DNA from: Hermodice carunculata
Lineage: Eukaryota > Annelida > Polychaeta > Eunicida > Amphinomidae
Direction: 5' to 3'
DNA: 64,000 nucleotides
Assembly (NCBI GenBank): GCA_964020975.1
Contig: OZ026628.1
Span: forward strand, 58,868,108-58,932,107
Both the position numbers and the translations under genes were made by a program. The notes under the pieces were generated by a model. It made no database searches and had not been told where the DNA came from. It worked only from the letters and a program-made list of their open reading frames with translations. Shown piece after piece: positions 33,528-47,293 of the stretch (positions are counted from its first letter, which is position 1; the number at the start of each line of letters is the position of its first letter).

Positions 33528-34014
33528 ACAGGGGTTTAACAAATCAGACAACTCCTCTTTTTAAGTTCAAAGATCGACAGGCTTTATTTGAGGAAGGTCT
33601 TAAAAGGCACATAAAAGTTAGCTGGTTTCAACTCGAAACTCAGAACATGGGGTGTACCAAGCTAAAAAAAACACCAAATCCTGTAAGCTGTATACATGTA
33701 GAGCTTACTATGCATTTAAACCAAAAACTGACAAATACTTCCTACTGTTACAATAGTAAAAAAAAAAGTATATCCTGATGAACATGGCACTAGCTACTGC
33801 GCACTGCCAGCAAATTCTCACTCCATTCACAACCTAAGACCTAGGTAAGACTTCATTATGTTGCACTATCTCTATACAACGTATCAAATAGTCATCATGG
33901 ACAACTTATTACTTCAAATTGTGAAAATTTCAATTACATGCTATGCATAAACTATTACAAACCAGAACTAGCAAATCAGTGTGTGTGTCTTCAAAGCATA
34001 TTGGTATGGTAATG

Positions 34015-34800
34015 TACAACTATTCCATAACACAGGAGTAGAAGTTTGAATGGCATCTCTATCTATTATAGCTTTGAAGTTATTCAAGATTTAAAATTTC
34101 TAATGGTGCTATTTAGCATAATTTAAATTGCTACAACTTTTATTTTAAATTCATTAGGTGCGCAATGGTCAACAACCCCCTAGTAGAAGTTAGAATGTCA
34201 TCTCTATCTATTATAGTGTTGAAGATATTCAAGATTAAAAATTTTGAATACTGCTAATTAGCATAATTTAAATTGCTACAACTTTTGTTTTAGATCCATT
34301 AGATGCGCAATGGTCAACAACCCCCTCGTAGAAATTGAAATGACATCTCTATCTATAATAGTTTTGAAGATATTCAAGTTTAAAATTTTTAAATGCTGCT
34401 AATTAGCATAATTTGAATTGCTATAACTTTTGTTTTAGATTCATTAGATGGGCAATGGTCAATAACCCCCTAGTAGAAGTTGAAATGACATCTCTATCTA
34501 TAATAGTTTTGAAGATATTCAAGTTTTAAAATTTCAAATGCTGCTAATTAGCATAATTTAAATTGCTACAACATTTATTTTAGATTCATTAGATGCGCAC
34601 TGGTCAATAACCCCCAGGAGAAGTTGGAATGACATCTCTATCTATATACTTTTGAAGATATCCAAGATTTAAAATTTCAAATGCCCCTAATTTGCATAAT
34701 TTTAAACGTGTTCATTCCTTTGTATAAAACGGTCAAACTCCTTGTATGGAGGTACAATCATGCCAAGTTTGGAGTTTCTATGTATAATAGTGTTGTAGAA
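34015..34800 (+). repeat. Tandem repeat, family E, 145-bp monomer
   Basis: At least four full copies plus diverged edges. The 'cgcaatggtcaa' box lies at 34163, 34308, 34453 and 34599, a period of 145-146 bp. Each unit also has 'gacatctctatctat' and 'gctaattagcataattt'. Confidence 0.9.
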
Positions 34801-34827
34801 AAGTGTCGGACAAATTTGCTGGTACAG

Positions 34828-35014
<187 letters not shown>

Positions 35015-36940
35015 AAAAACAAAAAAGTGTGTGTTGACACACACACTTTAAATATACACCATCCAACATATATCAAAACATATGTATATTTATAGAAAAC
35101 TCACAATCCACTGCTTCACATGTCCATCCTGGCCCCTGCACTTAGGACCAAACATGTACGCTTGATCGTTCCAAATTTCGCGGAAAAAGGGGTATATTTT
35201 GAGCCTCGATGCGGTCCATTAAATGGGAAATTAGGGATGTTTTTCATGGGTCAAGATCTGCGAAATCTTTAATTAGGTTATGTTTTGTACAACCTCCGTG
35301 TTTTTATGAAATAGGGGGTATAAAAATAAAAGAACTGGGTCTCCGCGACTTCCCCCAGGTGAAGGCTGTCAAGCTATGTATTGCGATGGATGTATAGGTT
35401 TAAATAGTCGATAATGTCAGTTCCAAGTTTAAACCCAAATCATTAAAAAGCATGGAGAAAATGAAAATGGTTTCACTCATTACAATTAAGTTTAATCCAG
35501 ATGTGAATGTAACAGCACTTATATGCTGCATAATGCAGATTTTAAGGCATGGACCACTACATTTGTATCCTTGCAACTGAAAAATAGGGGTACCTTTTGA
35601 GGGTCAAAATCTCCTTGTTTTCAAAAATAGGGGTACTTTTCCAGGACAAAAGTCTCCTTGTTTTCATCAAAATAGGGGGGTAAAATTCAGGGAAGAATCC
35701 TTGAAAGGGCGGTGCATTTTAATTTATGGAACTATCATGTGCTACCACATTTGTGGGAAGTGACAGGGCCGGGATGTCCGTCCATTGTCAAAGGATGGGT
35801 GGTAATGCAGAAGAATGAAAACATGCAGGAAAAGGGACACGTGACCCCCCCAAAGAACTTCATGACCACTCAGCCTGACCACAGCTGATAAGCTGCCTGA
35901 CTTTGGAAACTACAAGAGAAATACACATGCGCACACAGCAATCCAATGACATACCACCTCCAGATACACCATATATACCGCAACACATTATTTTTTCTCA
36001 ATACACAAATATTGATATCATATTAGATCCAACCCTGTCACTTCTATATATATGAGCATATGAAAAGAAAATTTATGTTTGAGCATAGTGACATGAGTCA
36101 CATTATTTTTGCCCCAAATTAGCTACTCTGATCATTTGAAGCAAATTCAAACTTCTCAAATATAACATGTAAAATTTTCTCAAATAATTTACAGATGGCA
36201 TGTTTTCAAACTAATATTTCTTTAGTGTACTGAGAGTAATTGAAAGAGTGTAAAAAAATTAAAATGTCCGTGTCACATCCAACATGTTTCAAAACTCCCA
36301 TATAACTTAACTATTACATCATGCTGAATATCATAAAGTATGTGTTTACAATTGGTAAACAAATTTGAATAAACTTTGTATAAATAGATTTAAAATAGCC
36401 CTGTAAACTTGCAGAAATAGACATTTTTTTTGATGTAATCTATGTCCGTGTCACATCTGACACGCTCATTGCTCATACCACTTTAACTGTCTCTTGCCAG
36501 CGTGAGCTCCCATCTGCTATCTTTTAGTAACAAGGAAAATAAACTTAATATGGCAAGGTTTGTTGGAATTCATTAATTTTACATTTTTGAAGATAACATT
36601 TTTTTTTTACCATTGGTTGCATATTTCTCTGAACATGCTCGTATACTCTCCACACACAAATAGATAGCAATACCTGTGGGGCGGGGGGAATTCTTCTGTT
36701 TGGGAGGCAAAGTGTAATTCGGTTATTCATCTGCAAAGTCAGGTTTTGCTGTATGTCTGTTTAATATCATGATTTAAAATGTACTTTATAATAGCAATCG
36801 TGCACCCATACATTTCTAGTTTACCTAATAATTTTAATTAGAAAGTGAAATTTTATCCAATATATTCAATTTTGCATCATATTGACATTATGTTTTGTTC
36901 ATCTTGGAAACAAACTCTTTGCATAAATTTGTTACTTTTT

Positions 36941-39403
36941 AGCTCAGCTGGCTTGTCAGTAGCTGAGCTTATCTTATAATCGATCGTCCATCATCAACAA
37001 TCAACTTCTTCTCCAAAACCATCTGCCAGATTTACGTCAAACTTGGTGGCAATGTACCTTGGGTGTGTCTCTACTAAATTTGTTCAAACTGTCATGCTCC
37101 AGTGATTTTTGGATTTGTTATGTTTTTAGGTCAGCTGGCATGTCAATCAGCTGAGCTCATAGGATGGTCCTTCATCCGTTGTCTGTCCATCCACAATTTA
37201 CGTTTTCAACTTCTTCTCCAAAACTGTCAGCCAGATTTACTTCAAACTTGTCAGGAATATACCAGGGGTGGGTCTCTACAAATCTTGTTCAAATGGTCAT
37301 GCTCTACTCATTTTTGTATTTTTTATGAACTTTATTGTTAGTTGGGGCAAATTTTAAAAAAATCTTGTCTGAAAACGCTCACCCAACTGCTTTGATATCA
37401 CGTAGGAACACTCCAAGGGAGTCCTAGTTCTTAATTTGTTCACCATGTGGCGCTGCAATTGTTTATGCTTTTTTGCGTGTTTTTGATATTTTCGACTTTT
37501 TCTCTAGAACCATTACTCAGATAAAGCTGAAACTTGGTGGATATGCTCTTCGTGAAAGGTTCAAACAAAGTTGTTCACTAGGTGTCACTGCTGTGGATTC
37601 CCAATTTTTAAATTTTTCAATTTGTGTACTTACCAGTAAATGCACCTTTCCCATTGATTACTATGTAAGTCAATGGGCATTCTAATGGTAATTCACATTT
37701 TCGATTCTTCCAAAACCATTGTCCAGATTCACTTCTAAATTGGTGGGGATGTGCATGGGTGGGTCTCTACCAAGTTTGATCAAATGGTCACGCTCCATGA
37801 TTTTTGGATTTTTAATAATTTTTTTCTTTGTTGTTTTTGGGGGCAAATTTTAAAAAATCTTCTTCTCCAAGACCATTCACCCAATTGCTTTGATATTGCA
37901 CAGGGACACTTTGGGGGACTCCTAGTTCTGAATTGTTCACTAGGTGGTGCTGCATTTTTTCCAAATTTTCTATGACTTTTTGTGTGTTTTTGGTTTTTTT
38001 GACTTCTCCAGAATTTTACATTCAGGTTAAGCTGAAACTTGGTTGATATGTTCCTTGTGGAAGGGTCAGACAAAATTGTTCACCAGGTGGCACTGCTATA
38101 GATTCCTGATTTTTAATGACTTTTTCAATGTGGGTACTTATCGTTCAGTGCAACTTCCCTATTGATTACTATCATGTAGTCAATCGGCATTCTAATGCTA
38201 ATTCACATTTTCGACTACTCTCCAAAACTGTCATCTAAATTGACATCAAGCCTGATGGCAATATACTTTTGGTGGATTTCTACAAGGTTTGTTCAAATGG
38301 TCACACTCCAGTGATTTTTGGATTTTTAATGACTTTTTTGTTCTTTTGGGGGGTAAATCTTACAAAATCTTCTTCTCCACAACCGCTCACCCAATTGCTT
38401 TGATATTACATAAGAACACTCCTGGGGACTTCTAGTTCTTAATTTGTTAACCAGGTGGAGCTGGAGTTTTTTTTCAAATTTTTTTATGAATTTTTATGTG
38501 TTTTTCTTACTTGTCACTTCTTCTCCAAAACTGTCTCTCAGATTAAGTTGAAACTTTGTGGATATGTTCCTTGTGAAAGGGTCAAGCAAACATGTTCACT
38601 AGGTAGCACTGCTGTGGATTCCTGATTTTTAACCATTATTTCTAATTCGGGTACTTAACGGTAAATGCACCTTTTCTATTCCTTACTACGCAAGTGAATG
38701 GGCATTCTAATGGTAATTCAAATTTTGGACTTCTCTGAAGAAGCTGTCCATCAGATTTACTTCAAACTTGGTGGCAATGTACCTTCGGTGGTTCTGTACC
38801 AAGTTTGTTCAAGTGGTCTCGTTCCAGTCATTTTTGGATTTTTTATGATTTTTTTCACAAGTCTTTTTAAAAAGTTTTAATAGGAAAGTTTAACATGGAA
38901 ATTTCTTGTTATGGCTATAACTTAAATACTTTTGGCCAGATTTGTGCCAAACTTGGTAGGGACTTACCTTTTATAAGTGTCTACCTATTCTGTGCAAATG
39001 GTCATGCTCCAGCGATGTTTGGACCTTGAACTCATTCCCAAGGTCACAGGACTACTGACACAAAATTTACTGTTCACTTGATAACTTGAGATCTGTTGTG
39101 AATTAGGACCTTGATGTTGCACATGTTAATGTTTCTCTATGAAGGTCATGCTTAGACAGTACATGAGTGACATTGACCTCGTTTCTGGGGTCACAGTGCA
39201 ACATACATGAATTTGACTCTTCACTATAACTTGAGAACTACTTGTACTGAGACCCTGATGTTCCACATGTTAGTGTTCTTCTATAAACATCAGACTTACT
39301 CAGTACGTGGGTCACCTTGATCCTATCCCAAGTTCACAAAGCTGCAAGTGTGATGAATGTCTAGGTCAGCTGAGCATGGGCTGTTCACACAGCCCGCTTG
39401 GTT
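36941..39403 (+). repeat. Family A element with a second left end nested inside
   Basis: The first left end, AGCTCAGCTGGCTTGTCA, is at 36941; after one module a second left end (AGGTCAGCTGGCATGTCA) begins at 37128. Core modules then continue to the right end with GGGCTGTTCACACAGCCC at about 39378-39395. Two nearly superimposed starts suggest insertion of one copy into another or a left-end duplication. Confidence 0.85.
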
Positions 39404-40043
39404 TTTTTTTGTTTGTTTTTTTTTGTTTTTTCTTTTTGGGGCAAATCTTAAAAAATTTTCTCTGAAACCTCTCACCCGATTGCTTTGATATCACACAGGA
39501 ACACTCCTAGGAACTCTTAATTCTTAATGTGTTCACCAGGTGGTGCTGCCATTTTTCTAATTTTTTTAATGATTTTTTTTGTGTGTTATTGCTATTGTAT
39601 ACTTTTTCTCCAGAACTGACACTCAGATTGAGCTGAAACTATGTTGATTTATTCTTTGTGGAATGGTCAAACAAATTTGTTCACTGGGTGGCAATGCTGC
39701 TGATTCCAGATTTTTTACGATTTTTGCAATTCATGTACTTGTCAGTAAATGCACCTTGCCTATTGATTACTATGCAAGTCCATGGGCATTCTAAGTCTAA
39801 TTCACATTTCTTACACCTTCTCTGAAACATCATCATCCAGATTGACTTCATACTTTGTAACAATGTACCTTACGTATGCCTCCACCAGATTTGTTCAAAT
39901 GGTCACATTCCAGTGATTTTTTGGATTTTCTTTGAATTACTTTGTTCTTTTAAGGGGGGGGGGGAGGGCGAGGCAAATTTAAAAAAAAAGCAAGGCTATA
40001 ATGTACATGTCAGCTGAGTACAGGACTTTCACTGTCCTCTTTT
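39404..40043 (+). repeat. Family A fragment with the CAGGAC-type right end
   Basis: It follows the previous copy without a gap, running from a core module ('ggcaaatcttaaaaaattt') to GTCAGCTGAGTACAGGAC with a CAGGAC...GTCCTC hairpin. 40044-40241 is unique, with no gene before the exon acceptor. Confidence 0.75.
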
Positions 40044-40241
40044 TTCCATTTGTAAGCAAGTTACACATGAAAGACACTGAAATTTGAAAATAATGAACCA
40101 TGAAAAATATGGCATAACTTTAGGCACGTCACACATCAAGGTATTTTGTTATGTATATGACAGTGAGCAATTCATACAATATTTATGCACAGAATTATAA
40201 ACACAGCTAGAATATTATAATATAGGAGGACTGATGCACAG

Positions 40242-40442
40242 GCAGGGACTGTGGAAGAAGAGAAGGAAGTAACCAATGTGGCATGTCAAGAATTGGATAC
40301 AGAAGCAGGGACGATGGAAAAAGACAAGGAAATAACCAATGTGTCATGTCAAGAGTGTCATGCTAAACAGACAATCATAAATCAGCTTAATGAAAAGCTT
40401 AAAAAGGCCACAGAGCAGCATGCAGAGCGGACAGACAGTAAG
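40242..40442 (+). CDS. Coiled-coil exon, probable continuation of the ParB-like gene
   Basis: The acceptor 'ggactgatgcacag' and donor AGTAAG|gtatcc enclose 67 codons in phase 0 at both ends. It has an internal duplication, VTNVACQE then ITNVSCQE, 16 residues apart, followed by CHAKQ and a charged helical stretch (QTIINQLNEKLKKATEQH) that begins a coiled coil carried on by the exon at 52345. Phase 0 also fits direct splicing from 28961, which would make 32514-32852 an alternative terminal exon. Membership in the ParB-like gene is inferred from strand, phase and order; a separate gene is possible. Confidence 0.65.
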
Positions 40443-40669
40443 GTATCCATATATATTGCTACTGTAAAATCAGTCACTTTGCATGCTTGATAGATAAAAA
40501 TAATTAATTTTAGTATGCATCCCCCATAAGGGGATGCTGATAAGTGTTCAGTAGAATTAAAGCTTCTCTCCCACCACTGCTGTGACTTAAATTTTCGCTC
40601 TAGCTCACCTACCTATCAACCTACAGCTTTCTTTATTTTTGGCACATCTACAGGTCCTGGGGAATTTTT

Positions 40670-40915
40670 CTTGTCATGGTAGTTATCCATTTTCCATCGT
40701 CCGTCTGTCTGTTCACAATTACATTTTCAACCTCTTCTCCAAAACTGTTTGCCAGACTTACTTCAAACTTGTTGGCAATGTACCTTGGGAAGGTTTCTAC
40801 CAAGTTTGTTCAAACAGTTATGCCTCAGTGACTTTTGGATTTTTTTTTTTTTTTTCCTATTTGGGGGGGGGGGGCAAACCTTAAAAACACTTCTCAAAAA
40901 CCATCCACTTAATAG
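40670..40915 (+). repeat. Family A fragment
   Basis: It covers the left part after the end palindrome ('ccatcgtccgtctgtctg') and the first core module. It breaks off before the cccaattgcttt box. A T/G homopolymer pair lies at 40841-40874. Confidence 0.75.
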
Positions 40916-41204
40916 GCAAGGGCAAGAACATAAGGTTCAGGAACTGCCAAAAAGAGGACACTGCAGTCAGTGGAGGGCTAGGGTTGTGTGTTCCAATTAC
41001 TTTACATTGTAACTTGCAACTTGAGAACTTGAAAATCACTATGCATAGAAACACCAATTGCGGACAGTAAATCTAGATGCATAATTAAAAACATCACAAA
41101 AATCAATTAACCATAGCAATATAAGTGACTAGTTTACTTAAGGTTGCTTTAACATACAAACTAATGGCAATACACAGCTCTAGCCCTCCAAACGTTTGTG
41201 TATC

Positions 41205-41477
41205 CAGTAGTGTATTGGTTACTATGCAAGTCAATGGGGATTCTAATGCTAATTCACATTTTCGACTTCCTCTCCAAAACCTTTTTCAGATTGACTTCAA
41301 ACTTGGTGGTAATGCACCTAAGAGCCTCTAACAGATTCTTTCAAATGGTCACGCTCCATTGATTTTTTGATTTTTTTATGAACTTCTTTGTTCTTTTTGG
41401 GGGACAAATTTAAAAACAACCCCACAGGAATGCATGTACATGTCACCTGAGCACAGGACTGTCACAGTCCTCTTGTT
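41205..41477 (+). repeat. Family A right-terminal fragment
   Basis: It runs from the 'tatgcaagtcaatgggga' junction module to the right end GAGCACAGGACTGTCACAGTCCTCTTGTT region, with a perfect 7-bp stem AGGACTG/CAGTCCT. Confidence 0.8.
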
Positions 41478-43478
41478 AACATTTTTAGCTCAGCTGACTT
41501 GTCAGTCTGCTGAGCTTATCTTATGGTCCTCCGTCCGTCCATCCGTCGTCTGTCCGTCCCTCATCTGTCCGTCCTCAACAATTTACATTTTCGACTTCTT
41601 CTCAAAAACCATTAGCCAGATCCACTTCAAACTTGGTGGGGATGTGCCTTGGGTGGGTTTCTACCAAGTTTCTTCAAATGGTCACGGTCCAGTGATTTTT
41701 GGATTTTTAATGATTTTTTGTTCCTTTTTCGGGAAAATCTTAAAAAATCTTCTCCGAAACCGCTCTCCCAATTGCTGTGATATCACACAGGAACACTCCC
41801 TGGGACTCCTAGTTCTGAATTTGTTCACCAGGTGGCGCTGCAATTTTTTCTAATTTTTTATGAATTGTTGTGTGTTATAGCTATTTTCGACTTCTTCTCC
41901 AGAACCTTCACTCAGATTAAGCTGAAACTTGGTGGATATGTTCCTTGTAGAAGGTTCAAACAAAGTTTTCACTATGTGGAAATGCTGCAGATTACTGATT
42001 TTTAATGATTTTTTAAAATTTGGGTACTTATTGGTCAATGCAGCTTTCGTAATGATTACTATGGAAGTCGATGGACATTCTAATGCTAATTCACATTTTC
42101 GACTTCTCCTCCTAAACTGTCTGCCAGATCCACTTCAAACTTGGTGGGGATGTGCCTTGGGTGGGTCTCTACCAAGTTGTTTAAATGGTCACGGTCCAGT
42201 GATTTTTGGATTTTTAATGATTTTTTTTTTGTTCTTTTTTGGGGGAAATCTTAAAAAATCTTCTTCTCCGAAACCGCTCACCCAATTGCTTCGATATCTC
42301 ACAGGAACACTCCCTGGGACTTTTAGTTCTTAATTTGTTCACCAGGTGGGGCTGCAATTTTTTTCTAATTTTTTATGAATTTTTGTGTACTATAGCTGTT
42401 ATTGACTTCTTCAGAACCGTCACTCAGATTAAGCTGAAACTTGATGGATATGTTCCTTGTAGAAGGGTCACACAAAGTTGTTCACTATGTGTAAATGCTG
42501 CGGATTGCTGATTTTTTACGATTTCTTCAATTTGGATACTTATTGGTCAATGCAGCTTTCCTAATGATTCTTAACTATACTTAAGACACAAACACACAAC
42601 TTAACAACCAAATTGCATTTAGCCGGACAAGACGACTGGGATAGCCGGCAATCCTTTATTATAAACACAAATATATACTATTTTTAACAAAATCTTGCCA
42701 TATAATGAAATCATACTGATGTTTTGATTTTCTTACACATCCTAAACCTCATATAAACGTGCATCCGTTGTGTGTTTCTGAGCCGTATCAATCTTGAACG
42801 ATGTATCTGAGATAACACATTTTTCACTGTCCCCATGCTTTGTACAAAAAGCATCAAACTTATTTGAAACGAGCCTTTCGAACAAACCTTTGACTAATGC
42901 ATATTCTTTTATAAATTTTGTATATTTTAATCAGATGCTTAGAAAAAACAAGCGTTACCAAAAATTACCCTTCATTGGTCAATGAAACCGCCCAGGAAAA
43001 ACCAGAGATAAAACCTTTAAAATTTGTTTATTTGGCCAAAAACTCTGGAAACCTGTGTTCGGCGCATGCAGCATTAACCTCAGGAGTGAGATGCCGAACT
43101 CCACCTCAAAAAAAAAAAAAAATTAATTCATTACAGAAACATTTCATTAAATAACGTTAATAAATTTCGTGTGTATGGGTTGGAGGTCCGACCTAGAGTG
43201 ACCGAATACCTGCCTTGCAGCATTTAGAAACCCCCGAACCACGTGACCATGCTTCGCACCCCCTGTACTTACTTCACCCTTTTACCGTCACGTAGACTAA
43301 TTTATTGCGTAACGCATTCAGAAAAATAATTCCCGCTTTACTGCCGAAACGCGGGAATATTTCATTCTTAACTATACTTAAGACACAAACACACAACTTA
43401 ACAACCAAATTGCATTTAGCCGGACAAGACGACTAGAAACCAGTCCAAAAGATAGGGTTCGTAATGAAATTTGTTAAT

Positions 43479-44507
43479 TTACAAATTTAACTTTTTAGTC
43501 ACCAGTAATCTCCTCTGTAAAGAATCTTCAATATAACCATCTTTGGCTGAATCGGACTTCCACCTTCCATGCCTCTTCCAACACCTTTCGTTAACATTTG
43601 AGTTTGCGGCTGCTGTAGCCCCACCTGCACGCAGTGAATGTAAACCTAAATTTAAACCTTTTGAAAATGGTTTCAAACGGCTGAAAATACACTCACGAGC
43701 CCGTGTGTAACTTAGTTTCTTGTTCTTATAAATCAACTTGCATGTTTTACCAGACCTGAACACTGGTCTGAAAAGAAAACAATCAGAACGTACACTCAAA
43801 TTGGCTGCGTCCAAATAGCGTCTGAGTAATGTTACCGGGCAAGCTGAAGTATGATCTTTAGCTATAACTAGTTTGTTTCCAGACCTGTATTGATCAGTCT
43901 TACTTTTGCGTATATTAATACAAATATGATCTTCTTGGAATTCAATGTCATTGCAGCGTAAAGCACTTAGTTCATCGAAACGTAGAAATCCCGCAAACGC
44001 GAGAGTAATCATAGCTATATCTCTCAACACCAATAAGTCCCGCGAACCTGAATAAAAATCGCATATCGACTTCAAAATGTCCGTTGAAATGGGATCTTTT
44101 TTAATTTTTCTTTTTGTTGAATGTCTCTTTGCGGTTTCTAACAAAGAAGACACAAAAGTATTATTTGTCGGATCCGGAAAACCGTCTAATTCTTGGAACC
44201 ATTTGATAGCATACTTAGTGTTAGAGATAATACCGTAAGATGCACCATTGTCCAGTAAATGTGTAAAATAGAGAGCAATGTGAATAGGATTTGCAGGAAG
44301 ACTTGCCTGACCTTTACTCGTTATGAATGATGTCCATTTGTTGAAGTCAGCAAAATATTTTGCGCTTGTGCTGTCGCTTCTTGACTTAAGTAGATATGTG
44401 GTCATGTTGATGCTCAGTTCTTTGGTATTACCCGACAGGTCCAACCCGGATCTGCATACCGCTTTGTTGACATGATCCTGAAGTTTTATGCCTACAATAA
44501 AATACAT
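43479..44507 (-). mobile_element. Tyrosine recombinase region of the YR retrotransposon
   Basis: Part of 42570-47527. About 340 residues with the phage-integrase-like core: FLRFDEL (first catalytic Arg), HSLRAGG (H-x-x-R), GRWKS and a Tyr in GYIEDS. These family hallmarks separate DIRS-order elements from LTR retrotransposons. Confidence 0.92.
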
Positions 44508-44539
44508 CTAATAAGCGTGCTATACAAACCTGAAATTTC

Positions 44540-46250
44540 ATGCAAAATCTAATCTAAATGCCATCATGTGAAAAGTTAATGCTTTTGCAAAAATTCCATT
44601 CTTGCCTCTGCCTGGCTGCACACAAAATGAACCGAGAAAAGTTTGCTCTGTACTGCAAACATCACTGTTGTACTTGTTTTGTGCCAATAATGGCCAAAAA
44701 GGAGCCGAATGCCAATTTGGGACAACAATTGTCCCTTTCCCCTTATCCGCTTTCAATTTGTTATAGCTTTACATATTAATCTCGGTGGGGGAACTAACCA
44801 GTTCATGTCAAAGGACCATGTTTGCTCAAAAGCGTCAATAGCCTCTGTGCCGTGACACCACCATCTGGAGTTAAACCTACTGCACTTTGCATTATAATCC
44901 ATGGCAAAACGATCTACGTGGTGTGGTCCCCATTTACGATCTAAATAATGAAATACCTCTTTTCTGATTTGCCAATCGTTGCTGTCATTACAGCGGCTTA
45001 AAAAATCAGCGTTCAAATTCTGATGTCTGGGTACCCACTGTACTTTTAACTTTGTGTCATTTTCGTGACAATTTGATATAATCTGCGAAGCAATCGATTG
45101 TAAACGTGGATTCTTACTGCCCACTTCCAATATACGCTTCACATTTTTGTTGTCCGTCCGCCAATGCGCTTCTTGTCCTTCCAGACATTTGGAAATTGAA
45201 TTGAATACTCTGCCTACCGCAACTAGCTCTCTCCAGGTGGAGCTTTCTGTCGTTTCTCGATGCGTCCAACAGCCTATAACTTCGGTACCTTTCTTATCTA
45301 ATATGTACCCACCGTACCCTGTATGAGATGCATCGCTGAATACGTTTACTACGCTTTCTGATTTCAGCTCATTTGCAACATTAAGGGCCTGACCATTCAG
45401 GCTCTCACAGTTTTCCTTCCAGAAAATCAGTTCATCTAGCATTCTGTTGTCCACCGTCACATAACTGTCCCAGCTCTCTTTTTTGTCAAGATATTCAAAA
45501 ATAACCCTTGTTCTGAAACGAACGATCTGACCTACCGCTGTTTGCATTGATATTATGCGACCTGCAACTTGAGCGAGGTCTCTTGCCTTTATTTGCAACT
45601 TACCTTTTGCAATCTGATCAACCATCTTGCTTAAAGATGACATAAGCTTGTAAATTTTTTCTTTCGTGATCTTAATTTTACCATGAAGAAAATCCCATTC
45701 ACAACCTAGCCAAATCATGTTTTGCTGTGGTTCCCAAAAACATTTCTCATCAGCACACAAAAAACCTAATTTATCCAAATCTTGTTTTACTTGTTTGCTT
45801 TTGTTGCAAGCCGTCTCGAAAGTATCGGCTCCTCCCATTCCGTCATCCAAAAATTATACAATTTTAATGCCCTGGCTTCTCCAATGGCTTACCAAAGCAC
45901 GCGTAACCTTCGTGAATACGTATCCGGCTGTACTGATTCTGAACGGCAAAACATTAAAAACAAAATATTTAATCTTATCTCCAAAACACCATGAAAAACC
46001 CAAGAACTGTCGGTGTGGTTCATAAATTTCAATGTGTTGATATGCAGACTTGAAATCATGCAAAATACAAAATCTCCTTCAGAAAAAATGCACCTGGCCA
46101 CTGAACTGTCTTCCATTCTGAATTTGAATTTAAACAGGCACGGGTTAATGTGCCGGCAATCCAAAACTAAACGTGGTTTATTTGATTTATTGAATGCCAC
46201 CCTAAGCGGATTAACTACAGTCGGTATTTCGTTTACTTCTGACATACAAC
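44540..46250 (-). mobile_element. Reverse transcriptase-RNase H region of the YR retrotransposon
   Basis: Part of 42570-47527. DIRS-type RT followed by RNase H with FSDASHTGYGG, ESSTWREL, TDNKN and NADFLSR motifs, then the conserved tail of this group (GPHHVDRFA, WLVPPPRLI). The region overlaps the end of the gag-like part, as is common in the group. Confidence 0.88.
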
Positions 46251-47293
46251 CTTTTACTATTAACTTTCTGATTTTTTTCGCTGACGATATCTGGATTATT
46301 TCTCGCAGACTGATTATTCTTTAATATTTTTCTAGTTGGCAGCTGATAAAAAGGAAGCTTATAATCATATCGTATTATATCCAACACCTGTTCACTCGCC
46401 CCAATTTGTTCCCATTCGTTTACACAACTTTTCAAACGCCCGACTGGACTGACTGGGCTAGACCTATTACCTGCGCATGGAAGCTTTGCTTGTTTTACGA
46501 TGCCAGAAACATTTGATAAAACTTTTTTACATTTTTTACATATCCCCGTTTCTATACTTGACAAAGTATTCAACATAAAACTTATCTTTTCTTGGGCGTT
46601 GAACACCGATGTTCCGCTTCCAACACAGTCACGTCTCCAGTGTCCTGGTACACCACAAGTGAAACAGACTCCTGGTCTTTTTCCTGGAGTTTCTTGAGAT
46701 ACTACTGCTGGAATATTTTGCCCTTGCTTTTCTTTGGCAGACCCCAAAGGAGACCAAAGTCTGGAGAGACGATTCCTTTTAACCCTCTCTTCTCGCGCCA
46801 ATTTGTCGCAACGTGCCTCAGCCTTAAAAATGCGTTTTTCATCGTCGCTGTCGTCAGCTACTTGGTTGGCCTCATACTGATCGACTATTGTCCACCCGTG
46901 CTTGGAAGAATCTGCCAACTTGACAAGTTTTTGCCTGTGAGACACCAGCTCCATACCTTCTGCAATTTTCTGTTGTGCCGCCAAAACGCCAGCCTCGTCC
47001 TTCTCTTCCAAAGCCTCTGAAGCCTCCTGAAGCCTTTCCATGACTTTAACCCCGTGCTTGTATTGGGCCTCGTTACCCTTGCGTTTGAACACATAGGCGC
47101 CGCTGGTCAAACTTTCCAACTTGGACAATTGATTGTCTGCAAATTGCCTTTGTTTATCGACCAAAGCTGTCTCGAAACTCGACAATTTTGAAGAGATTAA
47201 AGTGCCCAAGTCACTTACCATGGCACTATGAACGTCTTTCAAAGCAGCTTGAATTTTTGTGTCCACGTCGCCCAGCACTTGGTTAGGATTCAT
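46211..47293 (-). mobile_element. Gag-like region of the YR retrotransposon
   Basis: Part of 42570-47527. About 360 residues: a helical, charged N-terminal half (predicted coiled coil) and a zinc knuckle CFTCGVPGHWRRDC of CCHC type, as in nucleic-acid-binding Gag proteins of YR retrotransposons. It is the first coding part after repeat A1. Confidence 0.85.

Noticed and set aside
35209-35397. 62-residue open frame ending KAVKLCIAMDV, considered as the missing linker exon between 32852 and 40242
   Set aside because: A donor with suitable phase is absent and the region repeats 'aataggggta' phrases typical of an interspersed repeat.
44538-46324. Plus-strand open frames across the YR element
   Set aside because: Antisense shadows of the reverse transcriptase and gag-like regions.
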